From Clostridia bacterium (GTDB lineage Bacteria; Bacillota; Clostridia; Oscillospirales; Acutalibacteraceae), in the NCBI GenBank assembly GCA_900772705.1, contig CAAGRQ010000198.1:1-14784 (forward strand): a stretch of DNA of 14,784 nt, given 5' to 3'. Below are positions 6,489 through 12,766 of this stretch, in pieces. The position numbers were made by a program, and so were the translations under genes. The stretch's first letter is position 1, and each line of letters opens with the position of its first letter. The notes under the pieces were generated by a model. That model had not been told where the DNA came from, did not search any database, and saw only the letters and a list, made by a program, of their open reading frames with translations.

Positions 6489-7688
6489 ATGCTTTCACTT
6501 GACAGAGTATACAAGGCGTCCCGTGTTCTCAAGGAAGTAATCAGAGAAACGGGTATGATTGCGGCACCTAAAATCAACCCTGCCTGCAATGTTTACCTTA
6601 AAACAGAAAATTTGCAAATCACAGGTTCGTTTAAGATAAGGGGCTCATATTTTAAGATAAGCCAGCTTACCGACGAGGAAAAGAAAAAGGGCGTTATCGC
6701 CTGCTCGGCAGGAAACCACGCACAGGGCGTTGCTCTTGCCGCAACAAAAAACAATATTAAATCAATCATCTGTCTGCCCGACGGCGCACCGATAAGCAAA
6801 GTTGAGGCAACAAAGAAATACGGCGCAGAGGTATGCCTCGTAAAGGGCGTATATGACGACGCCTACAACAAGGCTCTTGAAATCAAAGAGGAAAAGGGCA
6901 TGACCTTTATTCACCCGTTTAACGACCCCGATGTTATCGCAGGTCAGGGCACAATCGGTCTTGAAATCCTCAATCAACTTCCCGACGCTGACATCGTTGT
7001 AGTTCCGATCGGCGGAGGCGGACTTATCGGCGGCGTTGCATATACCATTAAGCAGTTAAAGCCGAGTTGTAAGGTTTACGGCGTTCAAGCCGCAGGTGCT
7101 CCTTCTATGGAAAAGAGCATACTAAACGGCGAGATTGAAACGCTTGATAATGTAAACACAATCGCAGACGGTATTGCGGTTAAAACACCGGGCGACCTTA
7201 CATACGAACTTTGCCAAAAATATGTTGACGGCATCATAACCGTTACCGACGATGAAATCGCACTTGCAATTCTCACACTTCTTGAACAGCAAAAATGTAT
7301 TGCCGAGGGCGCAGGCGCAACTCCTGTTGCAGCTGTAATGAACGGCAAGATTCCCGACATTGAGGGAAAAAATGTTGTTTGCGTTGTATCGGGCGGCAAC
7401 ATTGATGTTACCATTCTTTCAAGAGTTATAGAGAGAGGTCTAAAAATGGGCGGCAGAACAGCAGACATCGTAATTGCCCTCTCGGACAAGCCGGGTCAGC
7501 TTTCGGGTGTAAGCCAGATTATCGCAGAGCAAGGTGCAAATGTTGTATCCGTAAACTACGACTCGACAGACCTCGATATGAATATCACGGACTGCTATCT
7601 GAAACTGGGAGTTGAAACCAGAAACTTTGAACACATTTCCGCAGTTAAAAAGGCATTGACAGACGCAGGCTTTAAGGTTTGCGAATAA
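6489..7688 (+). CDS. ilvA: Threonine ammonia-lyase (threonine dehydratase) with C-terminal ACT domain
   Basis: This PLP enzyme deaminates L-threonine to 2-oxobutanoate and ammonia (serine to pyruvate as a side activity), the entry to isoleucine synthesis or to threonine catabolism. The 399 residues comprise a fold-type II catalytic domain and one ACT domain (about 326-399, starting DIVIALSDKPGQLSGV). PLP-site features are Lys49 in GSFKIRG (46-52), SAGNHAQG (73-80), the phosphate loop GGGGLIGG (175-182) and SGGNID (301-306). The single ACT domain matches the roughly 400-residue form found in many Firmicutes, not the 510-residue E. coli IlvA; allosteric control by an amino acid is expected but the effector is not readable. 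AGAGG lies upstream of ATG at suitable spacing. ridA follows 19 nt downstream and handles its reactive enamine products. A catabolic (tdcB-like) role is the alternative. Confidence 0.93.
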   Translation: MLSLDRVYKASRVLKEVIRETGMIAAPKINPACNVYLKTENLQITGSFKIRGSYFKISQLTDEEKKKGVIACSAGNHAQGVALAATKNNIKSIICLPDGAPISKVEATKKYGAEVCLVKGVYDDAYNKALEIKEEKGMTFIHPFNDPDVIAGQGTIGLEILNQLPDADIVVVPIGGGGLIGGVAYTIKQLKPSCKVYGVQAAGAPSMEKSILNGEIETLDNVNTIADGIAVKTPGDLTYELCQKYVDGIITVTDDEIALAILTLLEQQKCIAEGAGATPVAAVMNGKIPDIEGKNVVCVVSGGNIDVTILSRVIERGLKMGGRTADIVIALSDKPGQLSGVSQIIAEQGANVVSVNYDSTDLDMNITDCYLKLGVETRNFEHISAVKKALTDAGFKVCE

Positions 7689-7707
7689 ACGAAAGGAATA
7701 TATTAAT

Positions 7708-8079
7708 ATGGAATATGTAGCAACAAATAACGCACCGGGTGCAATCGGACCTTATTCGCAGGCAGTTAAGGCTAACGGCATGCTTTTCACCTCGGGACAA
7801 ATCGCAATCAACCCAAAGACAAATACGGTTGAGGCAAAGACCATTGAGGAGCAGACCACTCAGGTTTGCGAGAACCTAAAGGCTGTTGTTGAAGCCGCAG
7901 GCACTTCAATGGATAAGGTTGTAAAAACCGTATGTTTTCTTGCAGATATAAACGATTTTGCAAAGTTTAACGAAATCTACGGCACATACTTTACCTCAAA
8001 GCCGGCAAGAAGTTGCGTGGCAGTAAAGGATTTACCGAAGGGTGTTCTTTGCGAGGTTGAGTTAATCGCAGAATTATAA
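7708..8079 (+). CDS. ridA: RidA family reactive enamine/imine deaminase
   Basis: This 123-residue trimeric cytosolic protein hydrolyses 2-aminoacrylate and 2-aminocrotonate, the unstable intermediates released by threonine/serine dehydratases, so protecting PLP enzymes from damage. Family features include GPYSQAV (14-20), FTSGQI (27-32), Arg101 in PARSCV (the carboxylate-binding Arg equivalent to Arg105 of E. coli RidA) and Glu116 in LCEVE (equivalent to Glu120), spaced 15 residues apart as in E. coli. AAAGGA upstream of ATG is the ribosome binding site. It is second in the ilvA operon, so producer and detoxifier are co-expressed. A strong terminator follows. Confidence 0.93.
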   Translation: MEYVATNNAPGAIGPYSQAVKANGMLFTSGQIAINPKTNTVEAKTIEEQTTQVCENLKAVVEAAGTSMDKVVKTVCFLADINDFAKFNEIYGTYFTSKPARSCVAVKDLPKGVLCEVELIAEL

Positions 8080-8105
8080 TCAGATATAAGATAATAACAA
8101 AAAAC

Positions 8106-8142
8106 AGACTATTCTCATCACCCGAGAATAGTCTATTTTTTT
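8106..8142. terminator. Bidirectional terminator between ridA and the XRE regulator
   Basis: A perfect 11-bp stem (AGACTATTCTC, 8106-8116, with GAGAATAGTCT, 8124-8134) with a 7-nt loop is followed by ATTTTTTT on the plus strand and GTTTTTT on the minus strand. The stop codon of the convergent XRE gene lies in the end of the stem. Confidence 0.88.
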
Positions 8143-8342
8143 AAGAATGTCCTATTGTCTGTCCTGCCGAGAAGATAGTCAATCGACACATCAAAATAGT
8201 CGGCAAACAAAATTAATGTGGCGTAATCGCATTCCCTCTCACCTGTTTCATAGCGACTGATACTGTTTTGATTCATAGCCAAATCCATAGCAAGTTTAAG
8301 TTGTGATATGCCCTTTTCCCGGCGCAATTGCTTTAGTCTCAT
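8133..8342 (-). CDS. XRE/Cro-CI family helix-turn-helix regulator
   Basis: This 69-residue protein is almost entirely an HTH_3 domain: LKQLRREKGISQLKLAMDLA (3-22), then MNQNSISRYETGERE (23-37), the recognition helix and the diagnostic YE.GER turn, and IDYLLGRTD near the end. Proteins of this size bind DNA as dimers and serve as phage-type or plasmid-type repressors. AAGGTGA lies a few bases before ATG. The gene diverges from the Ltp-repeat membrane protein, and two similar dyads in the shared 82-bp region (8363-8377 and 8387-8401) are the natural candidates for its operators. One covers the promoter of the Ltp-type gene. Repression of that gene and autoregulation are inferred. Confidence 0.88.
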   Translation of the reverse strand: MRLKQLRREKGISQLKLAMDLAMNQNSISRYETGERECDYATLILFADYFDVSIDYLLGRTDNRTFLKK

Positions 8343-8351
8343 AAAATCACC

Positions 8352-8380
8352 TTGACATTAATATACCAAAATGGTATTAT
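8352..8380 (+). promoter_or_regulatory. Promoter of the Ltp-repeat membrane gene
   Basis: TTGACA (8352-8357), a 17-nt spacer and TATTAT (8375-8380) make a near-consensus promoter. The dyad at 8363-8377 occupies the spacer and the first half of the -10 box, so a bound regulator would block RNA polymerase. Confidence 0.75.
8363..8377. promoter_or_regulatory. Putative XRE operator 1
   Basis: ATACCA-AAA-TGGTAT is a perfect 6-bp inverted repeat about a 3-bp centre, between the divergent XRE and Ltp-type genes and overlapping the latter's promoter. The binding protein is inferred from position. Confidence 0.65.
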
Positions 8381-8386
8381 TAAAAT

Positions 8387-8401
8387 ATCCCAAATCGGTA
8401 T
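8387..8401. promoter_or_regulatory. Putative XRE operator 2 (degenerate copy)
   Basis: ATCCCAAATCGGTAT matches operator 1 at 12 of 15 positions and is centred 24 bp from it, at about the predicted transcription start of the Ltp-type gene. Paired sites of this kind suit cooperative binding by small Cro/CI dimers. Confidence 0.5.
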
Positions 8402-8424
8402 ATTTATGAAAGGATGTAAATTTT

Positions 8425-8841
8425 ATGGAGAATCAAAACAACCAAAACAATCAAAACTACGAGAAATATCCAAACCAAGGATATGACCCGCAATTTCAGC
8501 AAGCACAGCAGACTCAACAAATAGTAAACCAAGCCTTAGCCGATGATAAGAAAAAGAGAAAAAAGAAGAAGTTGACAATTATTCTTATAATCGTAGGTGT
8601 ACTTCTTTTGATTGGAATAGTAGGAGCAATCGGAGGTTCGGGAGATGACAGCAGTACAAATACGACAACTAAAACACAATCAACAGAAAACACAGTTCAA
8701 ACAACACAAACAACACAAGCAACCACCGACTCTGCCACACTCGGCGAAAAGAACGCATTGGTAAAAGCTAAATCATATCTAAAAATGGGAGGCTTTTCAG
8801 AAGAATCATTAAAAAATCAATTAGAATTTGAAGGCTTTTAA
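8425..8841 (+). CDS. Membrane-anchored Ltp-repeat protein (superinfection-exclusion-like), cut by an in-frame stop
   Basis: The 138-residue product has an Asn/Gln-rich N-terminus (1-35), a very basic stretch KKKRKKKK (42-49), one membrane helix (50-71), a Thr/Gln/Ser-rich linker (76-103) and the first part of an Ltp repeat: ALVKAKSYLKMGGFSEESL, then NQLEFEGF (111-138). The repeat (Host cell surface-exposed lipoprotein family) occurs in Ltp of Streptococcus phage TP-J34, a lipoprotein that blocks incoming phage DNA by acting on the tape measure protein. Here a membrane helix replaces the lipobox. The frame ends at TAA (8839-8841) in the middle of the repeat, but the same frame continues with the rest of repeat 1 and all of repeat 2 up to 9024. 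AAAGGATG upstream supplies the ribosome binding site. As read, the product would lack a complete repeat. Confidence 0.75.
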   Translation: MENQNNQNNQNYEKYPNQGYDPQFQQAQQTQQIVNQALADDKKKRKKKKLTIILIIVGVLLLIGIVGAIGGSGDDSSTNTTTKTQSTENTVQTTQTTQATTDSATLGEKNALVKAKSYLKMGGFSEESLKNQLEFEGF

Positions 8842-9024
8842 GAATCGGAAATTAATTATGCTGTTTCAAATTGTGATGCCGATTGGAACGAACAGTGTGT
8901 TGACAAAGCAGAGAGTTACATATCAATGGGCGGATTTTCAAAATCGAGTTTACACGACCAACTTAAATTTGAAGGATTTACAGAAGAACAAATAAATTAT
9001 GCATTAGAAAAAGTAGGATATTAA
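8842..9024 (+). pseudogene. In-frame continuation of the Ltp-repeat protein beyond the stop codon
   Basis: Directly after TAA 8839-8841 and in the same frame, 60 codons run to TAA 9022-9024. They encode ESEINYAVSN, the end of repeat 1, a linker CDADWNEQCVD, and a full second repeat, KAESYISMGGFSKSSL, HDQLKFEGF, TEEQINYALEKVGY. Aligning the repeats places the stop at the position of Thr in EGFTEEQINYA, so a single-base change from TCA (Ser), or a two-base change from ACA (Thr), would create it. There is no frameshift. No ribosome binding site or suitable start was seen for separate translation. A terminator follows directly after the second stop, supporting 9024 as the original gene end. Confidence 0.75.
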
Positions 9025-9029
9025 TTTTT

Positions 9030-9054
9030 CTCCCGAGAAATCGGGAGCTTTTTT
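9030..9054 (+). terminator. Terminator of the Ltp-repeat gene
   Basis: CTCCCGA (9030-9036), GAAA loop and TCGGGAG (9041-9047) are followed by C and six Ts. It begins 6 nt past the second (distal) stop of the Ltp-type frame. Confidence 0.88.
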
Positions 9055-9082
9055 ATTTTTGAGATTATTTTTTGGAATGATA

Positions 9083-9110
9083 TTGACAAAAGGAAAAATA
9101 AGGCTATAAT
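9083..9110 (+). promoter_or_regulatory. Promoter of htpG
   Basis: Consensus TTGACA (9083-9088) and TATAAT (9105-9110) with a 16-nt spacer; the expected transcription start (about 9117) lies inside the CIRCE operator. Confidence 0.85.
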
Positions 9111-9114
9111 AATA

Positions 9115-9141
9115 TTAGCACTCGTGATAAGAGAGTGCTAA
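9115..9141. promoter_or_regulatory. CIRCE operator (HrcA binding site)
   Basis: TTAGCACTC (9115-9123), exactly 9 bp, then GAGTGCTAA (9133-9141) is a perfect match to the CIRCE element. The HrcA repressor binds it, with release on heat or protein-folding stress when GroE is occupied. It covers the htpG transcription start, so htpG joins the HrcA regulon here. Confidence 0.95.
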
Positions 9142-9174
9142 TACAACAGTAAATTAATATTTGAGGTGATTATT

Positions 9175-11055
9175 TTGGCTAAAAAGCAATTCAAAGCAGA
9201 ATCAAAAAAACTCCTTGATATGATGATAAATTCAATCTACACAAACAAGGACATATTTATCAGAGAACTTATCTCGAACGCATCGGACGCAACGGACAAG
9301 TTGTATTTTAAGTCTTTGACCGACAGCACGATTAATGCCGACAAGGACAATCTTAAAATCAAAATCGACATTGATAAGGACGCAAGAACGCTCACAATCA
9401 GTGATAACGGCATCGGTATGACCGCTAAAGAACTCGAGAGCAATCTCGGCACCATCGCAAAGTCCGATTCCATGGCGTTCAAGAAAGACAACGCAGAGGA
9501 CAAAAACCTTGACGACATCGAAGTTATCGGTCAATTCGGCGTTGGTTTTTACAGTTCGTTTATGGTTGCCGACAAGGTTGAGGTACTCTCAAAAGCACTC
9601 GGCAGCGATGAGGCAAATCTTTGGGTCAGCGAGGGCGTTGACGGCTACACCGTAACTCCCGCCGAAAAGGAAACGAACGGCACCGTAATTACTCTGCACA
9701 TCAAAGAAAGCAAAGACGGTGAGGACTATGACCAATACCTCGACCAATACGGTATTCAGTCGCTCGTAAAGAAATACAGCGACTACATCAGATACCCTAT
9801 CGTAATGGAAATGTCGCACCAAGTTCCCGACCCCGAAAAAGAGGGCGAATACATTACCGAGGTAAGCGAAGAAACCCTCAACTCAATGGTACCGCTCTGG
9901 CGTAAAAGCAAAAGCGAAATTAAGCCCGATGAGTACAACGAATTTTACAAGCAGAAGTTCTATGACTACAACGACCCGCTTCTCGTAATTCATTCAAAAA
10001 CAGAGGGCACGGCAACCTTTAATTCACTCATCTTTATTCCGAGCCAAGCACCGATGGACTTTTACAGCAAGGACTACGAAAAAGGCTTGCAACTGTACTC
10101 AAACGGCGTACTGATTATGGACAAATGTGCTGACCTGCTCCCCGATTATTTCAGTTTTGCAAAAGGTTTGGTTGACAGTGCCGATTTGAGCCTGAACATT
10201 TCAAGAGAGGTACTGCAAAAGGACAGACAACTTAAAATCATCAGCAAGGCAATTGACAAAAAAATCAAGAGCGAACTTGCAAAACTGCTCAAGAATGACA
10301 GAGAGAAATATGCGAAATTCTTTGATACCTTCGGCGTACAACTCAAGTGGGGCGTTTATGCAAACTACGGAATGTATAAAGACGGATTAAAAGATTTGAT
10401 TATGTTCAAGTCATCGCAAAGCAACGAATACACAACGCTCAAGGAATACACAGAGCGTATGGCAGACAGTCAGGACAAAATTTACTATGCCTGCGGTTCG
10501 AGCGTTGACCAGATTGCTATGCTTCCGCAATGCGAAGCTGTTAAGGCTAAGGGTTACGAAGTGCTTTATTTCACAGATGATGTGGACGAGTTCGCTATAC
10601 AAATGCTGAACGAATACGACGGCAAGACCTTTGCCAACATATGCAAGGACGATTTGGACTTATCCACCGACGCAGAAAAAGAAGCGCTCAGCAAGAAGAA
10701 CGAGGAAAGCAAAGACCTTCTCGATAAAATGAAGAACATTCTCGGCGATGAGGTTAAGGCTGTTAAACTGACAGACAAATTAGGCTCGCACCCCGTTTGC
10801 GTAAGTGCGGACGGCTATGTCAGCCTCGAGATGGCTAAGGTGCTCTCACAAATGCCAAACGGCGGAAACGGTATCAAAGCAGACCTTGTGCTCGAAATCA
10901 ACAGCGAACACCCGATTGCAAAGAAGTTGGCTGAGGCAGATGATGAAACGCTCGCAAAGTACACAAAGATTCTCTACGCTCAGGCAAAATTGATTGCAGG
11001 ACTTGACATAGACAATCCAACAGAACTCACCGACAACATTGTAGATTTAATGTAA
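9175..11055 (+). CDS. htpG: HtpG, bacterial Hsp90 chaperone
   Basis: This 626-residue ATP-dependent dimeric chaperone assists late folding and reactivation of client proteins. The N-terminal GHKL ATPase domain shows RELISNASDA (30-39, with catalytic Glu31 and Mg-binding Asn35), DNGIGM (77-82) and IGQFGVGFYSSF (118-129). The middle domain contains YKQKFYDYNDPLLVIH and LNISREVLQKDR, with the client and gamma-phosphate Arg region. The C-terminal dimerisation domain ends at NIVDLM. The start is TTG at 9175, giving MAKKQFKAES as in other HtpG proteins, with GAGGTGA (9163-9169) upstream. The in-frame GTG at 9166 lies within that ribosome binding site and is unlikely to start translation. The gene has its own promoter with CIRCE and its own terminator. 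Confidence 0.97.
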   Translation: MAKKQFKAESKKLLDMMINSIYTNKDIFIRELISNASDATDKLYFKSLTDSTINADKDNLKIKIDIDKDARTLTISDNGIGMTAKELESNLGTIAKSDSMAFKKDNAEDKNLDDIEVIGQFGVGFYSSFMVADKVEVLSKALGSDEANLWVSEGVDGYTVTPAEKETNGTVITLHIKESKDGEDYDQYLDQYGIQSLVKKYSDYIRYPIVMEMSHQVPDPEKEGEYITEVSEETLNSMVPLWRKSKSEIKPDEYNEFYKQKFYDYNDPLLVIHSKTEGTATFNSLIFIPSQAPMDFYSKDYEKGLQLYSNGVLIMDKCADLLPDYFSFAKGLVDSADLSLNISREVLQKDRQLKIISKAIDKKIKSELAKLLKNDREKYAKFFDTFGVQLKWGVYANYGMYKDGLKDLIMFKSSQSNEYTTLKEYTERMADSQDKIYYACGSSVDQIAMLPQCEAVKAKGYEVLYFTDDVDEFAIQMLNEYDGKTFANICKDDLDLSTDAEKEALSKKNEESKDLLDKMKNILGDEVKAVKLTDKLGSHPVCVSADGYVSLEMAKVLSQMPNGGNGIKADLVLEINSEHPIAKKLAEADDETLAKYTKILYAQAKLIAGLDIDNPTELTDNIVDLM

Positions 11056-11062
11056 AATAAGA

Positions 11063-11096
11063 AATCAGCTTGATTTTATATCAGGCTGATTTTTTT
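11063..11096 (+). terminator. Terminator of htpG
   Basis: AATCAGCTTGAT (11063-11074) pairs with ATCAGGCTGATT (11080-11091) through 12 pairs including one G-T, followed by a run of Ts. It starts 8 nt past the htpG stop. Confidence 0.88.
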
Positions 11097-11109
11097 ATGC
11101 AACAAAATA

Positions 11110-11165
11110 TTAAAAAGGCGCACTGCATAAAGAACAAGCCGATTACTTTCTTATGCAGTGTGCCT
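11110..11165 (-). terminator. Terminator of the nadB-nadC-iolB-ADH-lipoprotein operon
   Basis: On the minus strand AGGCACACTGCATAA (11151-11165) pairs with TTATGCAGTGCGCCT (11116-11130), giving 15 pairs including one G-T wobble, followed by a T-rich tail. It lies about 25 nt past the lipoprotein stop and ends the leftward operon convergent to htpG. Confidence 0.82.
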
Positions 11166-11190
11166 CAATCTCGTTTATTTTTATAAAATT

Positions 11191-11670
11191 TTATTTTCCG
11201 GTGACAAAATTGCTATGAATCATATTTCCGTTTTCATCCCATGAGACGGTGGAAATATCATAGTATTTATTACCGTTTTCGTCCTCATATGTATCAACGC
11301 TGTTTTCCACTCGGCTCAACACCTTATTATCGCTTATGTGGCAAAAAAATCCGTTCTCGTCTATATAACATTCAAAGCCGTTTATATGCTCGCCCGTCTT
11401 TTCGTTTACATAATCGGGAAGATAGTCCTCCACCATCATATAGTGATAGACATTGCCGTCTCTGTCATAATAATTCACGCTTTCTTCGCTGTCATAAGCG
11501 GTGCCGTTTTTGTCATAATAAACAGCGTTTGAAGCGGCTGTGGTTGTCTCGGAAGTTGATTGTACGGTCTCTGTATTATCCCTCGCCCCCGAATTTGTGC
11601 AAGCCGAAAACGAGAACACAAGAACGGACACAACAAACATCAAAGTAAATATATTTACTAATCTTTTCAT
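11191..11670 (-). CDS. Lipoprotein with five short D-x-N-G repeats, unknown function
   Basis: The 159 residues begin with a lipoprotein signal (basic MKR, hydrophobic 5-20, lipobox FSAC with Cys24) and a Ser/Thr-rich spacer (25-49). Five related units of about 10 residues follow: YYDKNGTAYD (51-60), YYDRDGNVYH (67-76), YIDENGFFCH (102-111), YEDENGNKYY (128-137) and WDENGNMIHS (144-153). The pattern aromatic-x-D-x-N/D-G-x-x-aromatic suggests consecutive beta-hairpins with turn Asp/Asn-Gly, an extracellular scaffold or binding surface. I recognise no named family. The start is fixed by AGGAG 5 nt upstream, inside the last codons of the ADH gene, whose stop is 1 nt away, so translation is probably coupled. 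It is the last gene of the operon and is expected on the outer face of the cell membrane. Confidence 0.8.
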   Translation of the reverse strand: MKRLVNIFTLMFVVSVLVFSFSACTNSGARDNTETVQSTSETTTAASNAVYYDKNGTAYDSEESVNYYDRDGNVYHYMMVEDYLPDYVNEKTGEHINGFECYIDENGFFCHISDNKVLSRVENSVDTYEDENGNKYYDISTVSWDENGNMIHSNFVTGK

Positions 11671-11671
11671 A

Positions 11672-12766
11672 TTATCTCCTGAAAATCTCGGTATATATCG
11701 CCGTCAAATCATCGCTGTCAAGTTTGGCAGGATTATTGCCGAGCCTTGTAACATCGACCTTAGATACAAAGAGAGGAATATTTTTTTCATCGGTTTTCGG
11801 AAAAGCAAGATCAAAATCGGACAGAACACGATTAAATATCTTCAGTCCGTCCTCGGCATTTTTACCGCCGCAGAGAACTCCGATTTCATCAAAGCGTTTC
11901 ATAATTTCCTTACCTGTCAAACCACCGTTTGTTTTATCGAGATGCTTCATCATATATTCCCATATAACCGAAAGGTCGCAGGCAACGCTGTGTCCGTGAG
12001 ATACGGAGCAGTTCATGGTAATATTATAGCACATGGCATGAGCGGCGGTTGTACCGGTAATATTAATCGCCTTACCGCCGTAATAAGAAGCCCAAAGCAT
12101 ACCCTCGTTTCCATCGGGAGTATTATTAATATACCCGTCCTTATTTTCAAAAAAGCCGAGTATTCCCTTTTTGGCATATTCCCTGCTCTCATCGGTTGCC
12201 TTAACGCTCCAATAACTTTCTATACTGTGGCAAAGAGCGTCGAGCGAAGTCACCTTTCGCTGATACAGAGGAAGTGTGTTCAAAAGCGAAGAATCGAGTA
12301 TAACATAATCGGGAAGAAAATCAAGATTTGCAATACTCATTTTATCCTTTTCGTTAATATAGAACACCGAGGATTTTGTAGCCTCTGCACCTGTTCCGGC
12401 GGTTGTGGGAATATAAAGAGACTTAATATCGTTATTTTTCATCGGCTCCGTCAGGCAGGTATCAATATCATTAGTCGTCATCAGCCTAATCATTTTTGCG
12501 CTGTCTATGGGAGAACCTCCGCCTGCACCGATAATAAAATCACACTTATTTTCATTAAACAATTTTGATGCTTCAACCATATCCTCAAATCTCGGATTAG
12601 GTCTTATATTATCAAAAACAGTAATGTCAAATTGTTTAAGATACTCAAAAATCTTTGTCTTTTGAAAACTTTTTCCGCAGCAGACAAACGGTCTTTGAAC
12701 GCCGTTTTGCTCAAAAATTTCCTTAATTTGCTTATAATTATCTAAAATTATTCCTTTATTCTGCAT
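11672..12766 (-). CDS. Iron-containing alcohol dehydrogenase (group III; phosphonoacetaldehyde-reductase-like branch)
   Basis: This 364-residue NAD(P)-dependent oxidoreductase reduces an aldehyde or oxidises an alcohol with a divalent metal. The cofactor loop is GAGGGSPIDSAK (80-91) with PTTAGTGAE (120-128). The four metal ligands are present: Asp176 and His180 in SLDALCHSIESYW, and His243 and His257 flanking AMCYNITMNCSVS. The segments LPLYQRK, ESYWSVKATDESREYA and GKAINITGTTAAHAM resemble, from memory, the phosphonoacetaldehyde-reductase subgroup, but no phosphonate genes are in view, so the substrate is open. ATG 12766 (MQNKGIIL) is chosen as a family-like start; it overlaps the iolB-like stop by 11 bp and has only a weak ribosome binding site, implying translational coupling. 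ATG at 12781 is an alternative. It probably acts together with the preceding isomerase. Confidence 0.85.
   Translation of the reverse strand: MQNKGIILDNYKQIKEIFEQNGVQRPFVCCGKSFQKTKIFEYLKQFDITVFDNIRPNPRFEDMVEASKLFNENKCDFIIGAGGGSPIDSAKMIRLMTTNDIDTCLTEPMKNNDIKSLYIPTTAGTGAEATKSSVFYINEKDKMSIANLDFLPDYVILDSSLLNTLPLYQRKVTSLDALCHSIESYWSVKATDESREYAKKGILGFFENKDGYINNTPDGNEGMLWASYYGGKAINITGTTAAHAMCYNITMNCSVSHGHSVACDLSVIWEYMMKHLDKTNGGLTGKEIMKRFDEIGVLCGGKNAEDGLKIFNRVLSDFDLAFPKTDEKNIPLFVSKVDVTRLGNNPAKLDSDDLTAIYTEIFRR

Noticed and set aside
8839..8841. Genetic-code change or programmed readthrough explaining the internal TAA
   Set aside because: Other genes in the window use TAA as a normal terminator and show no internal TAA; a nonsense mutation or sequence error is simpler.
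9166..9174. GTG at 9166 as the htpG start
   Set aside because: It is inside the GAGGTGA ribosome binding site and has no such site of its own; TTG 9175 restores the normal MAKKQFKAES start.
11116..11165. Inverted repeat considered as a mobile-element end or MITE
   Set aside because: The hairpin followed by a T run sits just past the lipoprotein stop and is fully explained as a transcription terminator.
11540..12568. A 342-codon plus-strand open frame
   Set aside because: It lies opposite the iron-dependent alcohol dehydrogenase and lipoprotein genes, has no ribosome binding site, and its translation resembles no protein family; it is a shadow of the minus-strand genes.
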